Origin: Zhouia spongiae
GTDB lineage: Bacteria; Bacteroidota; Bacteroidia; Flavobacteriales; Flavobacteriaceae
Assembly (NCBI RefSeq): GCF_022760175.1
Contig: NZ_CP094326.1
Location: 2,158,804 to 2,222,803 of the forward strand
DNA length: 64,000 bases
Reading direction: 5' to 3'
In this document: piece by piece, positions 1-11,953 of the stretch
Numbering within the stretch: position 1 is the stretch's first letter
Layout: the number at the start of each line of letters is the position of its first letter
The notes under the pieces: generated by a model
Databases searched by the model: none
Seen by the model: the letters and a program-made list of their open reading frames with translations, nothing else
Told to the model about the DNA's origin: nothing
Program-made: the position numbers and the translations under genes

Positions 1-1
1 A

Positions 2-4328
<4,327 letters not shown>

Positions 4329-4349
4329 AATAAAGGTGGTATGAATATT

Positions 4350-4383
4350 AAAGGGAGGGCATGTTAGGTGCTCTCCCTTTTTT
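4350..4383 (+). terminator. Rho-independent terminator after the GH20-GH2 pair
   Basis: An 8-bp stem (AAAGGGAG at 4350-4357 with CTCCCTTT at 4373-4380) is followed by a T run. It lies 22 bp after the beta-galactosidase stop. Confidence 0.8.
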
Positions 4384-4495
4384 GTTGGCCACGAATGATA
4401 TTTATCATGGTAAAATACCTGTATAAAACAGAACTTTATAAACCTTAATGGTAAAGGTTGAGGTTGAAAGTTAAGCATAAACAAATTTTATACAG

Positions 4496-4924
4496 ATGAA
4501 AAAAGAAATTCCGGTATCACAGATAATGACAACCAGTTTGATAAATTTAAATCTGGATGATAGTTTGTATAAGGCCGAAGAGCTTTTTAAAAAATATCAT
4601 ATAAGGCACCTGCCTGTCATTAAAGGAAAAAAGTTAGTAGGGATCTTAAGCTATACCGATTTATTGAGGCTTGGTTATGCCGATAGTATAGATGACAATT
4701 TGGATGCAGACAATTTTGTTTACGATACTTTGTCGGTAAGGCAGGTGATGATGGGGAAGCCGGTATTCGTATCTTCCGATACTTCGATAAGGAAAGTGTC
4801 TGAAATTCTTTCAGAGAGGGAGTTCCACGCACTGCCTGTTGTAAATGAGGATAAAGATCTGGTAGGTATTATCACAACAACAGACCTTATTAAATACTAT
4901 CACGGTCTGTTATATGGCGTATAG
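4496..4924 (+). CDS. Protein of two CBS domains
   Basis: A 142-residue cytosolic protein made of two CBS domains in tandem (about residues 7-63 and 77-136) and nothing else. The first starts with PVSQIMTTSLINL and the second with VRQVMMGKPVFVSSD, each ending in the usual LVGIL/LVGII-TxxDL segment. CBS pairs bind adenine nucleotides or related ligands and sense energy state, but stand-alone CBS proteins have no single known partner. It is convergent with the YpdA-like gene (19 bp between stops). An inverted repeat AACCTT/AAGGTT lies upstream at 4441-4459. The partner and ligand cannot be told from the sequence. Confidence 0.88.
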   Translation: MKKEIPVSQIMTTSLINLNLDDSLYKAEELFKKYHIRHLPVIKGKKLVGILSYTDLLRLGYADSIDDNLDADNFVYDTLSVRQVMMGKPVFVSSDTSIRKVSEILSEREFHALPVVNEDKDLVGIITTTDLIKYYHGLLYGV

Positions 4925-4943
4925 GAATCTTGTATTTAAATCG

Positions 4944-5921
4944 TCAGGCTTTCGATTGCTGCTTGCTCATAATATGACCTAAAATCATTTGGGCATGTAT
5001 GCGTGAGTTTTCTATAAACCACAAGTGTGTATCCATGCCTCCGCAAATAACTCCAGCCAGATAGAGGTTGCTTATGTTGGTTTCCATAGTTCTCTCATCA
5101 TAATGAGGGTAGTATTTTCCGTCTTTTGATAATTGAACGCCGATTTTTTCCAGGAACTTAAAGTTGGGTTTGTAACCTGTTAAAGCTATGACATAGTCGT
5201 TCTCTATCGCGACAGGCCCCTTGTCCGTGTCAATGATAATCTCCGAAAGCCTTATCTCTTTAACCTTTGCATTGTAGTATGCTTTAATGCTGCCTTCTGT
5301 AATCCGGTTTTCAATGTCTGGCCTTACCCAGTATTTAACCCGCTTTCCTATTTCAGCTCCCCTGATGATCATAGTAACGTCTGCACCTTTCCTGTAACAC
5401 TCCAAAGCAGCATCTACTGCAGAATTACTGGCACCGATCACGGCAACCTTTTGCATGGCGTAAAAATGCGGATCTTTGTAATAATGAGATACCTTGGCAA
5501 GGTCTTCGCCGGGGATATCTAAAAGATTGGGGATGTCGTAGAATCCAGTTGCTACAATAATGTAATCAGATGAATAGGCCGTTTTATCTGTTGAAACATG
5601 AAATGTGCTATCTTCTTTTAAAACGGAGATGACCTTCTCGAATAGATGAATGTTTAGGTCGTTTGAGGTTACAATTCTTCTGTAGTATTCTAATGCCTCA
5701 TCTCTTTTGGGTTTAGTCTCTTTACTGATAAAAGGTACCCCGCCAATTTCAAGCTTTTCGGAAGAAGAGAAAAACTGCATATTGATCGGGTAGTTAAATA
5801 GCGAATTAACGATAGGGCCTTTTTCTATAATTAAATAGGAAAGACCCTTTTTTTTAGCTTCTAAAGCACAAGCTATCCCAATAGGACCACCGCCAATAAC
5901 GATGAGGTCTAAATGTTTCAT
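4944..5921 (-). CDS. ypdA: YpdA-family flavoprotein, putative bacillithiol disulfide reductase
   Basis: A 325-residue FAD- and NAD(P)H-dependent oxidoreductase of the YpdA group. The FAD-binding motif GGGPIG is at residues 10-15, and a second dinucleotide motif (VIGASNSAVDAA) is near residue 165. There is no CxxC pair between them, which separates it from true thioredoxin reductases and matches YpdA/Bdr proteins, which reduce oxidised bacillithiol. Its ATG overlaps the stop of rpe (ATGA), so the two are translationally coupled on the minus strand. Bacillithiol biosynthesis genes are not in this window, so the substrate is inferred from family only. Confidence 0.82.
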   Translation of the reverse strand: MKHLDLIVIGGGPIGIACALEAKKKGLSYLIIEKGPIVNSLFNYPINMQFFSSSEKLEIGGVPFISKETKPKRDEALEYYRRIVTSNDLNIHLFEKVISVLKEDSTFHVSTDKTAYSSDYIIVATGFYDIPNLLDIPGEDLAKVSHYYKDPHFYAMQKVAVIGASNSAVDAALECYRKGADVTMIIRGAEIGKRVKYWVRPDIENRITEGSIKAYYNAKVKEIRLSEIIIDTDKGPVAIENDYVIALTGYKPNFKFLEKIGVQLSKDGKYYPHYDERTMETNISNLYLAGVICGGMDTHLWFIENSRIHAQMILGHIMSKQQSKA

Positions 5922-6580
5922 AAAGAAATAACTTCCTTTAATTCTTTAATGGTCTTTATCTGATCTTCACTGCTGAATACAAAATTTCCTGCAACTAAAA
6001 CATCAGCACCGGCATCAATAAGGTCTTTTGCATTGTTGGCATTAACCCCGCCATCTATCTCGATAAGGGTAGAAGCACCTTTAGATGTTATAAGTTCCTT
6101 AAGCTGTTTTACTTTGTTATAGGTGTTTTTAATAAATTTCTGTCCTCCGAACCCGGGGTTTACACTCATGATAATAACCAGGTCGATATCCTGGATAACA
6201 TCAGCTAAAACAGATACATTTGTATGAGGATTCAAAGCGACACCAGCTTTCATACCTTCGGCTTTTATGGCCTGAAGTGTCCTGTGTAAATGTGTGCATG
6301 CTTCAAAATGTACAGAAAGGTTAGCTGTTCCGAGATCGGCAAATGCTTTAATGTACCTGTCAGGATCTACAATCATTAAATGTACATCCAATGGTTTTTT
6401 AGCGTGTTTGTTGATTGCGTCCAGTACCGGCATACCAAATGATATGTTGGGTACAAAAACACCGTCCATGATATCTATATGAAACCAATCCGCATCACTC
6501 TGATTAACCATTTCGATATCTCTTTGAAGGTTCGCAAAATCTGCGGCCAATAATGAAGGGGCTACTAATTTATTGTTCAT
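5918..6580 (-). CDS. rpe: Ribulose-phosphate 3-epimerase
   Basis: A 220-residue enzyme of the pentose phosphate pathway that interconverts ribulose 5-phosphate and xylulose 5-phosphate. Family motifs are present in order: APSLLAADF near the N terminus, HIDIMDGVFVPN, MSVNPGFGGQ, and IEIDGGVN with the phosphate-binding glycines. An ATG 24 bp upstream (6604) is in frame but is rejected: a Bacteroidota -7 element TATTTTTG lies at 6609-6602, so that ATG would sit inside the promoter. The gene is first in a two-gene unit with the YpdA-like reductase. Confidence 0.95.
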   Translation of the reverse strand: MNNKLVAPSLLAADFANLQRDIEMVNQSDADWFHIDIMDGVFVPNISFGMPVLDAINKHAKKPLDVHLMIVDPDRYIKAFADLGTANLSVHFEACTHLHRTLQAIKAEGMKAGVALNPHTNVSVLADVIQDIDLVIIMSVNPGFGGQKFIKNTYNKVKQLKELITSKGASTLIEIDGGVNANNAKDLIDAGADVLVAGNFVFSSEDQIKTIKELKEVISL

Positions 6581-6771
6581 TGTGTGTTGTTTATGATGCT
6601 GCAAAAATAATTATTTAACATGAGTTCGATATAAAATAAAGTTCAAAATATTGATTATACGTTTTTAAACGAAAATAGTGTTGTCTCCTCGGGCATTGGT
6701 TGAGATGAAATATATTTTCATTTCAGTAATGTTCAATAACCTGTATAGTTATTTTAGGACGGGTCATCAAC

Positions 6772-7092
6772 ATGGTTTAAGTATGGATGAAGCATACCAA
6801 AGCCATACCAAAGCCATACCAAAGGCTAGGGTAATGCATGAAACCGTAATTGTGACTTTAGTGTCCATTCGTCCGGATATGACCGATAATACCCAAAAAG
6901 GGATTTAATCGAAAATTGAATATAGAATACAGCTACAGTTTTGGCCGGTTTTGTATCATTCTGCCGTCGTTGGTATTATTGTATAAATTAAACCATTTTA
7001 GTTCATTTTACTATAATTAGATAATATTACAAGCAAAAAGTTTACTGGTTTCACAGGTAGTTTCGGTATGGTTTAAGTATGGATAAAGCATA
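6772..7092 (+). repeat. Pair of 25-bp direct repeats, 296 bp apart
   Basis: The stretches at 6772-6796 and 7068-7092 read ATGGTTTAAGTATGGAT then G or A then AAGCATA, matching at 24 of 25 positions. The second copy is preceded by GGTATGG, the reverse complement of the CCATACC found in the adjoining tandem units. No integrase lies nearby, so their role is unknown. Confidence 0.75.
6793..6825 (+). repeat. Three tandem 11-bp units
   Basis: CATACCAAAGC occurs at 6793-6803 and 6804-6814, and CATACCAAAGG at 6815-6825. The period is about one helical turn, so the same DNA face would be presented three times. It begins inside the end of the first 25-bp direct repeat. Confidence 0.8.
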
Positions 7093-7152
7093 GATAGAGT
7101 ATTAGCAATAGTGTAATGATAAAAAACAGTATAATTTATTGGCACCGCCAAA

Positions 7153-7226
7153 GGGTATAATACCCCGAGGCTTGCCTCGAAATTAAAATTTGTTTCCGAC
7201 CAATGCCTCGTGTGCTTGCACCGAGG
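7153..7226. repeat. REP-like hairpin cluster
   Basis: Three compact hairpins occur in 74 bp: GGGTAT-A-ATACCC (7153-7165), CGAGGC-TT-GCCTCG (7166-7179), and CCTCG-T-GTGC-TT-GCAC-CGAGG (7206-7226). The third and the flanking GTAGTTTACT recur at 50468-50496 with compensating stem changes. This suggests a dispersed palindromic repeat of the REP type. Confidence 0.7.
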
Positions 7227-7280
7227 TAGTTTACTCTTTAATGTACAGAGGTGAAAGAGGTAATTATGAGATGACATATG

Positions 7281-7311
7281 GATATAAAAAACTCCGGTAA
7301 TCAGCCGGAGT
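7281..7311 (-). terminator. Rho-independent terminator downstream of rpoD
   Basis: Read on the minus strand, ACTCCGG pairs with CCGGAGT (7311-7305 with 7297-7291) around a 7-nt loop and is followed by a T run. It lies about 97 bp past the rpoD stop. Confidence 0.8.
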
Positions 7312-7407
7312 TCATTCATCAATCAAAAAACGAACAGTTATCCCGTTATGTCGGAACTGTTGTGTCACAAAAATAGTGAATTTAAAATAAAATCACCATT
7401 TAATACT

Positions 7408-8271
7408 TTATCCCAGATAGGTTTTAAGAATCTTACTTCTGGATGTGTGTTTTAACCTCCTGATAGCCTTTTCTTTAATCTGACGAACCCGTTCACGGGT
7501 CAGGTCAAAGGTTTCTCCAATTTCTTCCAGAGTCATGGGGTGCTGATCACCTAAACCAAAGTATAGTCTGATAACGTCAGCCTCACGCGGTGTCAGCGTT
7601 TCCAATGCACGTTCAATCTCAGTGCGAAGAGATTCGTGTAAAAGGTCTTTGTCCGGATTTGGCGATTCACCACTACGAAGTACATCATACAGGTTAGAAT
7701 CTTCACCTTCTACCAATGGTGCATCCATCGATACATGGCGACCGGAGTTTTTCATAGATTCCTTTACATCATTAACAGACATATCGAGTTCCTTTGCAAT
7801 CTCTTCTGCACTTGGCATACGCTCATGTGCTTGCTCTAAGAATGCATAGGTTTTATTGATCTTGTTAATAGATCCAATTTTATTTAATGGCAATCTGACA
7901 ATTCTCGATTGCTCTGCCAATGCCTGTAAAATAGATTGCCTGATCCACCATACTGCATACGAGATGAACTTAAAACCACGAGTTTCGTCAAAGCGCTGAG
8001 CAGCTTTAATAAGACCTAGATTTCCTTCATTGATCAAATCGGGTAATGTTAATCCCTGATTTTGATATTGCTTTGCCACTGAAACAACAAATCGCAAGTT
8101 TGCTTTTGTAAGTTTCTCTAAAGCTCTTTGGTCTCCTGCTTTAATACGTTGTGCTAATTCTACTTCTTCTTCTGCGGTAATTAAGTCAACCTTCCCTATT
8201 TCCTGAAGATACTTGTCTAATGAAGCAGTTTCTCTGTTAGTTACCTGCTTCGTAATTTTCAGTTGTCTCAT
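7408..8271 (-). CDS. rpoD: Primary RNA polymerase sigma factor (sigma-70/RpoD type)
   Basis: A 287-residue sigma factor that directs core RNA polymerase to housekeeping promoters. It starts with a short region 1.2 ([10 protein letters not shown] near residue 17) and lacks region 1.1, as is usual for the Bacteroidota primary sigma. Region 2 contains [28 protein letters not shown] and the -10-binding [10 protein letters not shown] (about residues 63-115). Region 3 follows to about residue 205. Region 4 ends with [20 protein letters not shown], the helix-turn-helix that reads the -33 element. Its length and the absence of other subgroups favour the main sigma factor over an alternative one. It is monocistronic with its own terminator. 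Confidence 0.95.
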   Translation of the reverse strand: MRQLKITKQVTNRETASLDKYLQEIGKVDLITAEEEVELAQRIKAGDQRALEKLTKANLRFVVSVAKQYQNQGLTLPDLINEGNLGLIKAAQRFDETRGFKFISYAVWWIRQSILQALAEQSRIVRLPLNKIGSINKINKTYAFLEQAHERMPSAEEIAKELDMSVNDVKESMKNSGRHVSMDAPLVEGEDSNLYDVLRSGESPNPDKDLLHESLRTEIERALETLTPREADVIRLYFGLGDQHPMTLEEIGETFDLTRERVRQIKEKAIRRLKHTSRSKILKTYLG

Positions 8272-8363
8272 CTATTTTACTCCCGAGTTTATTATATATA
8301 AATAGCGTGTAGATGGTTATACGTACAAAAAGGGCAAAAGGTTACACAAAAGAGAGAATTTTT

Positions 8364-9407
8364 TTATTTTCTTCTTTTAAACAGTAAAAACCCTGTTATT
8401 GAGAGTGTTGGGCCCGAAAATCCAATGAGGCAATACAGAAGTTTAGACAGTAACCCACCGTAATCACCAAAATGAAGCGGGTGTAGCATACTGTTGAGTT
8501 TATATAAAAGCGACTGGTCTTTTATCTTTGTAACGCTATTTACCTTTCCGGAAATTCGATCGATTCGGATATTGTTATAATATTTACTCCATATAACTGC
8601 ATCGTCCTTAAAAACACCGTAAAATTTCATGGGAGCATCAAAAGAGGTCGGAACCCTGATATAGCTGGGATAAAAGTCAGCATGAGATGTCTTTAACTGT
8701 TGAAGTGTACGATCGATTGAAACAGGTATATGGTTCGGTGTGTTGATATCTTTTGGGGTTTTAAACGCATTTGTTGCTATTGTGTAGCTTATAATGGTTC
8801 CTGTAATTGCCAAAACAAAATTAAGAACCAGTGCCCAGACTCCGACAATACGGTGAATAGAAGAGTAGATGCTGCGCCTGTTCTTCTTTTTGAACCTCAC
8901 CCTAAAGCAGAGTACATTTATAAGCTGTTTACGGTACAGGATAGTGCCGGTTATCAATGAACCGATAAACAATATGCCGATTATAAAAATGATGATCTTA
9001 CCAGGTGTTCCTGCGTGGAGTGAATAATGAAGTTTTAAAAGCCATCTGGTAAAATGCGTGTTCGCATTAATCGTTTTCAGGATAGTTCCGTTTCCGGGAT
9101 GTGCAAAAACTTTTAATCTTTTTGTATTGTTGTCCTTTCGCAGGTCAAAAACGATGGCCTCATCGATCTTATTAAAACTCGTAATTCTTGTATCCCATTC
9201 AGGATATTCCTGTAAAATATTGCGAAGAGCTGCATCAATATTTATTTCAGCTGATGGGTTTTCAACAAATAAAAAATCTCTTTCAATAGCGGTGTCTATC
9301 TCTTTATGAAATACCAGGATACTTCCGGTGATTCCCATCATCAGTATGAAGAGTCCTGAAATAAGCCCAAGCCAGGAGTGCCATTTAAGTAGTTTTTTAT
9401 TTTTCAT
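8364..9407 (-). CDS. PepSY-associated transmembrane protein
   Basis: A 347-residue inner-membrane protein of the PepSY-TM family. Four membrane segments are visible at about residues 13-34, 136-159, 188-211 and 324-344, with periplasmic PepSY-like loops between segments 1-2 and 3-4. The family often sits beside TonB receptors and is suspected to act as a ferric-siderophore reductase or an accessory factor, though the mechanism is not settled. It lies 45 bp downstream of a TonB receptor on the same strand, and a hairpin terminator occupies that gap. A -7-like TATTTTTG at 9449-9442 could give it some independent transcription. Confidence 0.85.
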   Translation of the reverse strand: MKNKKLLKWHSWLGLISGLFILMMGITGSILVFHKEIDTAIERDFLFVENPSAEINIDAALRNILQEYPEWDTRITSFNKIDEAIVFDLRKDNNTKRLKVFAHPGNGTILKTINANTHFTRWLLKLHYSLHAGTPGKIIIFIIGILFIGSLITGTILYRKQLINVLCFRVRFKKKNRRSIYSSIHRIVGVWALVLNFVLAITGTIISYTIATNAFKTPKDINTPNHIPVSIDRTLQQLKTSHADFYPSYIRVPTSFDAPMKFYGVFKDDAVIWSKYYNNIRIDRISGKVNSVTKIKDQSLLYKLNSMLHPLHFGDYGGLLSKLLYCLIGFSGPTLSITGFLLFKRRK

Positions 9408-9440
9408 ATAAAAAAAGCGCGATAAATAAATTATCGCGCT
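9408..9440 (-). terminator. Hairpin terminator or attenuator between TonB receptor and PepSY gene
   Basis: On the minus strand a perfect 10-bp stem (AGCGCGATAA with TTATCGCGCT, 9440-9431 and 9425-9416) is followed by a run of T that ends 2 nt before the ATG of the PepSY gene. It would terminate or weaken read-through from the receptor gene. Confidence 0.8.
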
Positions 9441-9452
9441 GCAAAAATAGTA

Positions 9453-11801
9453 TTATAAAGTAAAGTTCAGGCTTAAGTTAAACCTTGTTCCGTTCCCTTT
9501 CGCATAATCCGTCGATCGTGCAGACCATTGTGATAATGGAGTGTAGTAATCTTCGTTCAATAAGTTTTCAATGCCCAGTCCGATAGTCGTGCTAGGTGTT
9601 AAGTGATAATTAGCATTGAAATTTAAGAGGTTAAAGCTTTTTACAGGACCCTGTCCATAGGCATAGCCTCCCTGATCGTTGGCATCGAACCTGTTTCTGG
9701 AGCCGTTAAAGATTGCAGAAAGCCTTGCGTCCCAAACATTGTTTTTTTTGTACTGTAAGTAGGCTGTAGTCTTTACCGGAGGAATACGGTCTCCGTTAAT
9801 ATAATCGTCGTACGAACCATTGTCATCAGCATCAAACTTCCCTTCGGTATATGAAAAAGATCCTCCCGTATATAAATTTTTAGCAAGATCAATGTCATAA
9901 ACGAACTCGAAGCCATAAACTTTTTCAGGTTGGCGAAGGATCTGGAAAACACCATCGACTTCTTTATAACTAGATCCTAAATCGGAAGTGCTCACAAAAA
10001 CAGCACCACTAAATTTCACCCTGTTAAAATCACTGTGGAATCCAAGTTCGTAATTGTTTGCAATCACGGCTTCTGAGTCTATTTGAGAAACGGTGTTTTC
10101 CTGGGCTGAACGGAGCGTCCTTCCTAAATCGGCAATCGAGAAGCTTTGAGAAAAGCTGACAAAAGGCTTGAATTCAGCAAATTCATTGTATCGTAAACCA
10201 ACATTGAATGTTGGTGCATTATACTTTAATTTGCCTCCGGATACATTTACCCCTCCATTTGGGGTATCGCCTCCATAAGGATAGATGAAAATAGTCTGGT
10301 AGTCATCAATGTCTATATTGATGTTTTCATACCTGAAACCTCCTTTTAAAATGAAGTTACCTGCAATAATTGCTTTGAGCTGAATGTACGGGGCGAAGTT
10401 GCGCATGCTCATCTCAGGAACCCACGAACGACCGTCAACCAGGTTTTGAGCTGTTTTGTCACTCAGGGCATCGAGACCATAGATTAAACTTCCCTGTATG
10501 TTTTCTCCCAAAGTATAAGCAGTGTTCAGGTTTAACCTGGCGCCCAGCTTTGACGAGATTACCTGTGACTGACCGCCGTCGTATCCTTCGTCATCATTAT
10601 AAAAATAATCAGAGTAGCCATAAACGGTTTTAAAGTCTTGAAAATAGACATCCAGATTAAGGTCGGTATTCATAAAAAAGTCTAAAGATGTATATTTTAA
10701 CTGAGCGTTATGATTATATCTGTTACCCTGATCCACACCCAGAACTTCCCCGATTACACCGATCGTAGGAGATACACCGTATTCACCTCCCTGGGTAACG
10801 TAATTGGTGTTCTGGTTACTGCTGTAGTAGTTGTACATACCTTCAATGATATTGCGTTCGTTGAAATTGTATTGTAATTTTCCGAAAACATTATAGATGT
10901 TGGTTTCGCCTAATCCGTATCTTGGAGATAGCACTTCACCGTCGGCATCTCTGTATACCCCGGTTTGTTTAAAATTACCGCTGGCAACATAACTGATTTT
11001 GTTGGTATTTCCTGAGAACTGTTGTGATATTGAAGTCCCTATACTTTCATTGATATCTACTAATGAGCCTTCCGTGTTAAAGGTCGTCGAACTTTCAAAG
11101 CTCTTTCCTTTTTTTGCTTTCTTAGTGATGTAGTTTACGATACCTCCATCTGCGCCATTCCCATAAATGGCAGTGGCACCTTTTATAATTTCTACACGTT
11201 CGATTACATTGGGATCTATAGTGTTAATATCGCGACCTCCGTTTCTGAGAGGAGTAGATTGGGGAATCCCATCAACCATGATTAACATATTTCGCCCCCT
11301 TAAAGTCTGCCCTGTATTGCTTGTTTTGTTTGTACTGAAGGCAATCCCGGGAACATGAACCAATACATCAGAAATAGTGTTGCTTGTTTGCGTAAGTTCT
11401 TTTAATGTTGCCGAGGTGATCACAGATACTGATGAAGGCACTTCATCGATAGTTTCCCTGGAACGGTTGGCGGTTACGATGATCTCACCTAAACTTTCTG
11501 TGTTTTCATTGAGTATTACAGGAATGTGGATGTCTACATCTGTTAGTTTAATGGAATCTTCCTTAGTGATGAACCCAACTGATGAAACGATAAGCCGATA
11601 AGAACCTGAGCTGATATCATTCAATTCAAATGATCCGTCCTGTTTTGAAACTGTACCGATATTTGTTCCTTTTAAGTATACATTGGCGTATGGGATCGGG
11701 TTTTGGGATATGTCGGTTACTTTTCCGGTTATTTTATTCTGGGCAATAATAGAAGCTGAGAATAATAGTCCTAATACTGCTAAAGTGAGTTTTTTACTCA
11801 T
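9453..11801 (-). CDS. TonB-dependent outer-membrane receptor, siderophore type
   Basis: A 782-residue outer-membrane receptor. It starts with a signal peptide (about 1-20, ending IIAQ), then a carboxypeptidase-like regulatory domain (about 22-105) typical of Bacteroidota receptors, then the plug domain (about 110-230, with RGRNMLIMVDGIPQ and ERVEIIKGATAIYGNGADGG), then a 22-strand barrel ending in the aromatic signature LSLNFTL. The plug resembles ferric-siderophore receptors rather than SusC polysaccharide receptors, and no SusD neighbour exists. The adjacent PepSY gene and the palindrome in its promoter support an iron-uptake role under repression. The actual ligand cannot be read from the sequence. 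Confidence 0.9.
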   Translation of the reverse strand: MSKKLTLAVLGLLFSASIIAQNKITGKVTDISQNPIPYANVYLKGTNIGTVSKQDGSFELNDISSGSYRLIVSSVGFITKEDSIKLTDVDIHIPVILNENTESLGEIIVTANRSRETIDEVPSSVSVITSATLKELTQTSNTISDVLVHVPGIAFSTNKTSNTGQTLRGRNMLIMVDGIPQSTPLRNGGRDINTIDPNVIERVEIIKGATAIYGNGADGGIVNYITKKAKKGKSFESSTTFNTEGSLVDINESIGTSISQQFSGNTNKISYVASGNFKQTGVYRDADGEVLSPRYGLGETNIYNVFGKLQYNFNERNIIEGMYNYYSSNQNTNYVTQGGEYGVSPTIGVIGEVLGVDQGNRYNHNAQLKYTSLDFFMNTDLNLDVYFQDFKTVYGYSDYFYNDDEGYDGGQSQVISSKLGARLNLNTAYTLGENIQGSLIYGLDALSDKTAQNLVDGRSWVPEMSMRNFAPYIQLKAIIAGNFILKGGFRYENINIDIDDYQTIFIYPYGGDTPNGGVNVSGGKLKYNAPTFNVGLRYNEFAEFKPFVSFSQSFSIADLGRTLRSAQENTVSQIDSEAVIANNYELGFHSDFNRVKFSGAVFVSTSDLGSSYKEVDGVFQILRQPEKVYGFEFVYDIDLAKNLYTGGSFSYTEGKFDADDNGSYDDYINGDRIPPVKTTAYLQYKKNNVWDARLSAIFNGSRNRFDANDQGGYAYGQGPVKSFNLLNFNANYHLTPSTTIGLGIENLLNEDYYTPLSQWSARSTDYAKGNGTRFNLSLNFTL

Positions 11802-11839
11802 TACAGATGTTTTATTTAGATTTATTAAAAATAGGTCTG

Positions 11840-11870
11840 CAAAAATAGAATTGTTCTAAATAATGAGCAA
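11840..11870 (-). promoter_or_regulatory. Promoter with embedded palindromic operator for the TonB receptor
   Basis: On the minus strand a -33 TTG (11870-11868) and a -7 TATTTTTG (11847-11840) are spaced by 20 bp. Between them lies the interrupted palindrome TAGAA-CAA-TTCTA (11858-11846), placed where a repressor would block polymerase. A Fur-type iron repressor is the natural candidate, but this is inferred from the neighbouring genes. Confidence 0.6.
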
Positions 11871-11916
11871 GTGGTAGTGAAAATAATTTATGTCCTTTGT
11901 TAAGAAAAATGAAGTA

Positions 11917-11945
11917 TAAAAAAAGCCCCGGAAATTTCCGGGGCT
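11917..11945 (-). terminator. Rho-independent terminator of pnp
   Basis: A perfect inverted repeat AGCCCCGGAAA/TTTCCGGGGCT (11924-11945) is followed on the minus strand by seven T. It starts 9 bp after the pnp stop. Confidence 0.9.
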
Positions 11946-11953
11946 ATAATTGT

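Larger units (their letters stand above)
6610..7280. other. Gene-free, repeat-bearing region between rpe and rpoD
   Basis: About 670 bp without a convincing gene. It holds three CATACCAAAGC-type tandem units (6793-6825), a 25-bp direct repeat at 6772-6796 and 7068-7092, and a cluster of short hairpins at 7153-7226. Two short open frames run through it, but one spans the tandem repeats and the other the hairpins, and neither resembles a known protein. Confidence 0.6.

Noticed and set aside
6793-6825. CRISPR-like array
   Set aside because: The units are 11 bp, directly adjacent, with no spacers, and no cas genes are near.
6678-6908. Plus-strand open frame of 76 codons between rpe and rpoD
   Set aside because: It spans the 11-bp tandem repeats and one direct repeat, has no recognisable protein features, and ends in repetitive AT-rich DNA.
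7017-7322. Minus-strand open frame of 101 codons before the rpoD terminator
   Set aside because: It runs through the hairpin cluster at 7153-7226 and through the rpoD terminator, so it is not a gene.
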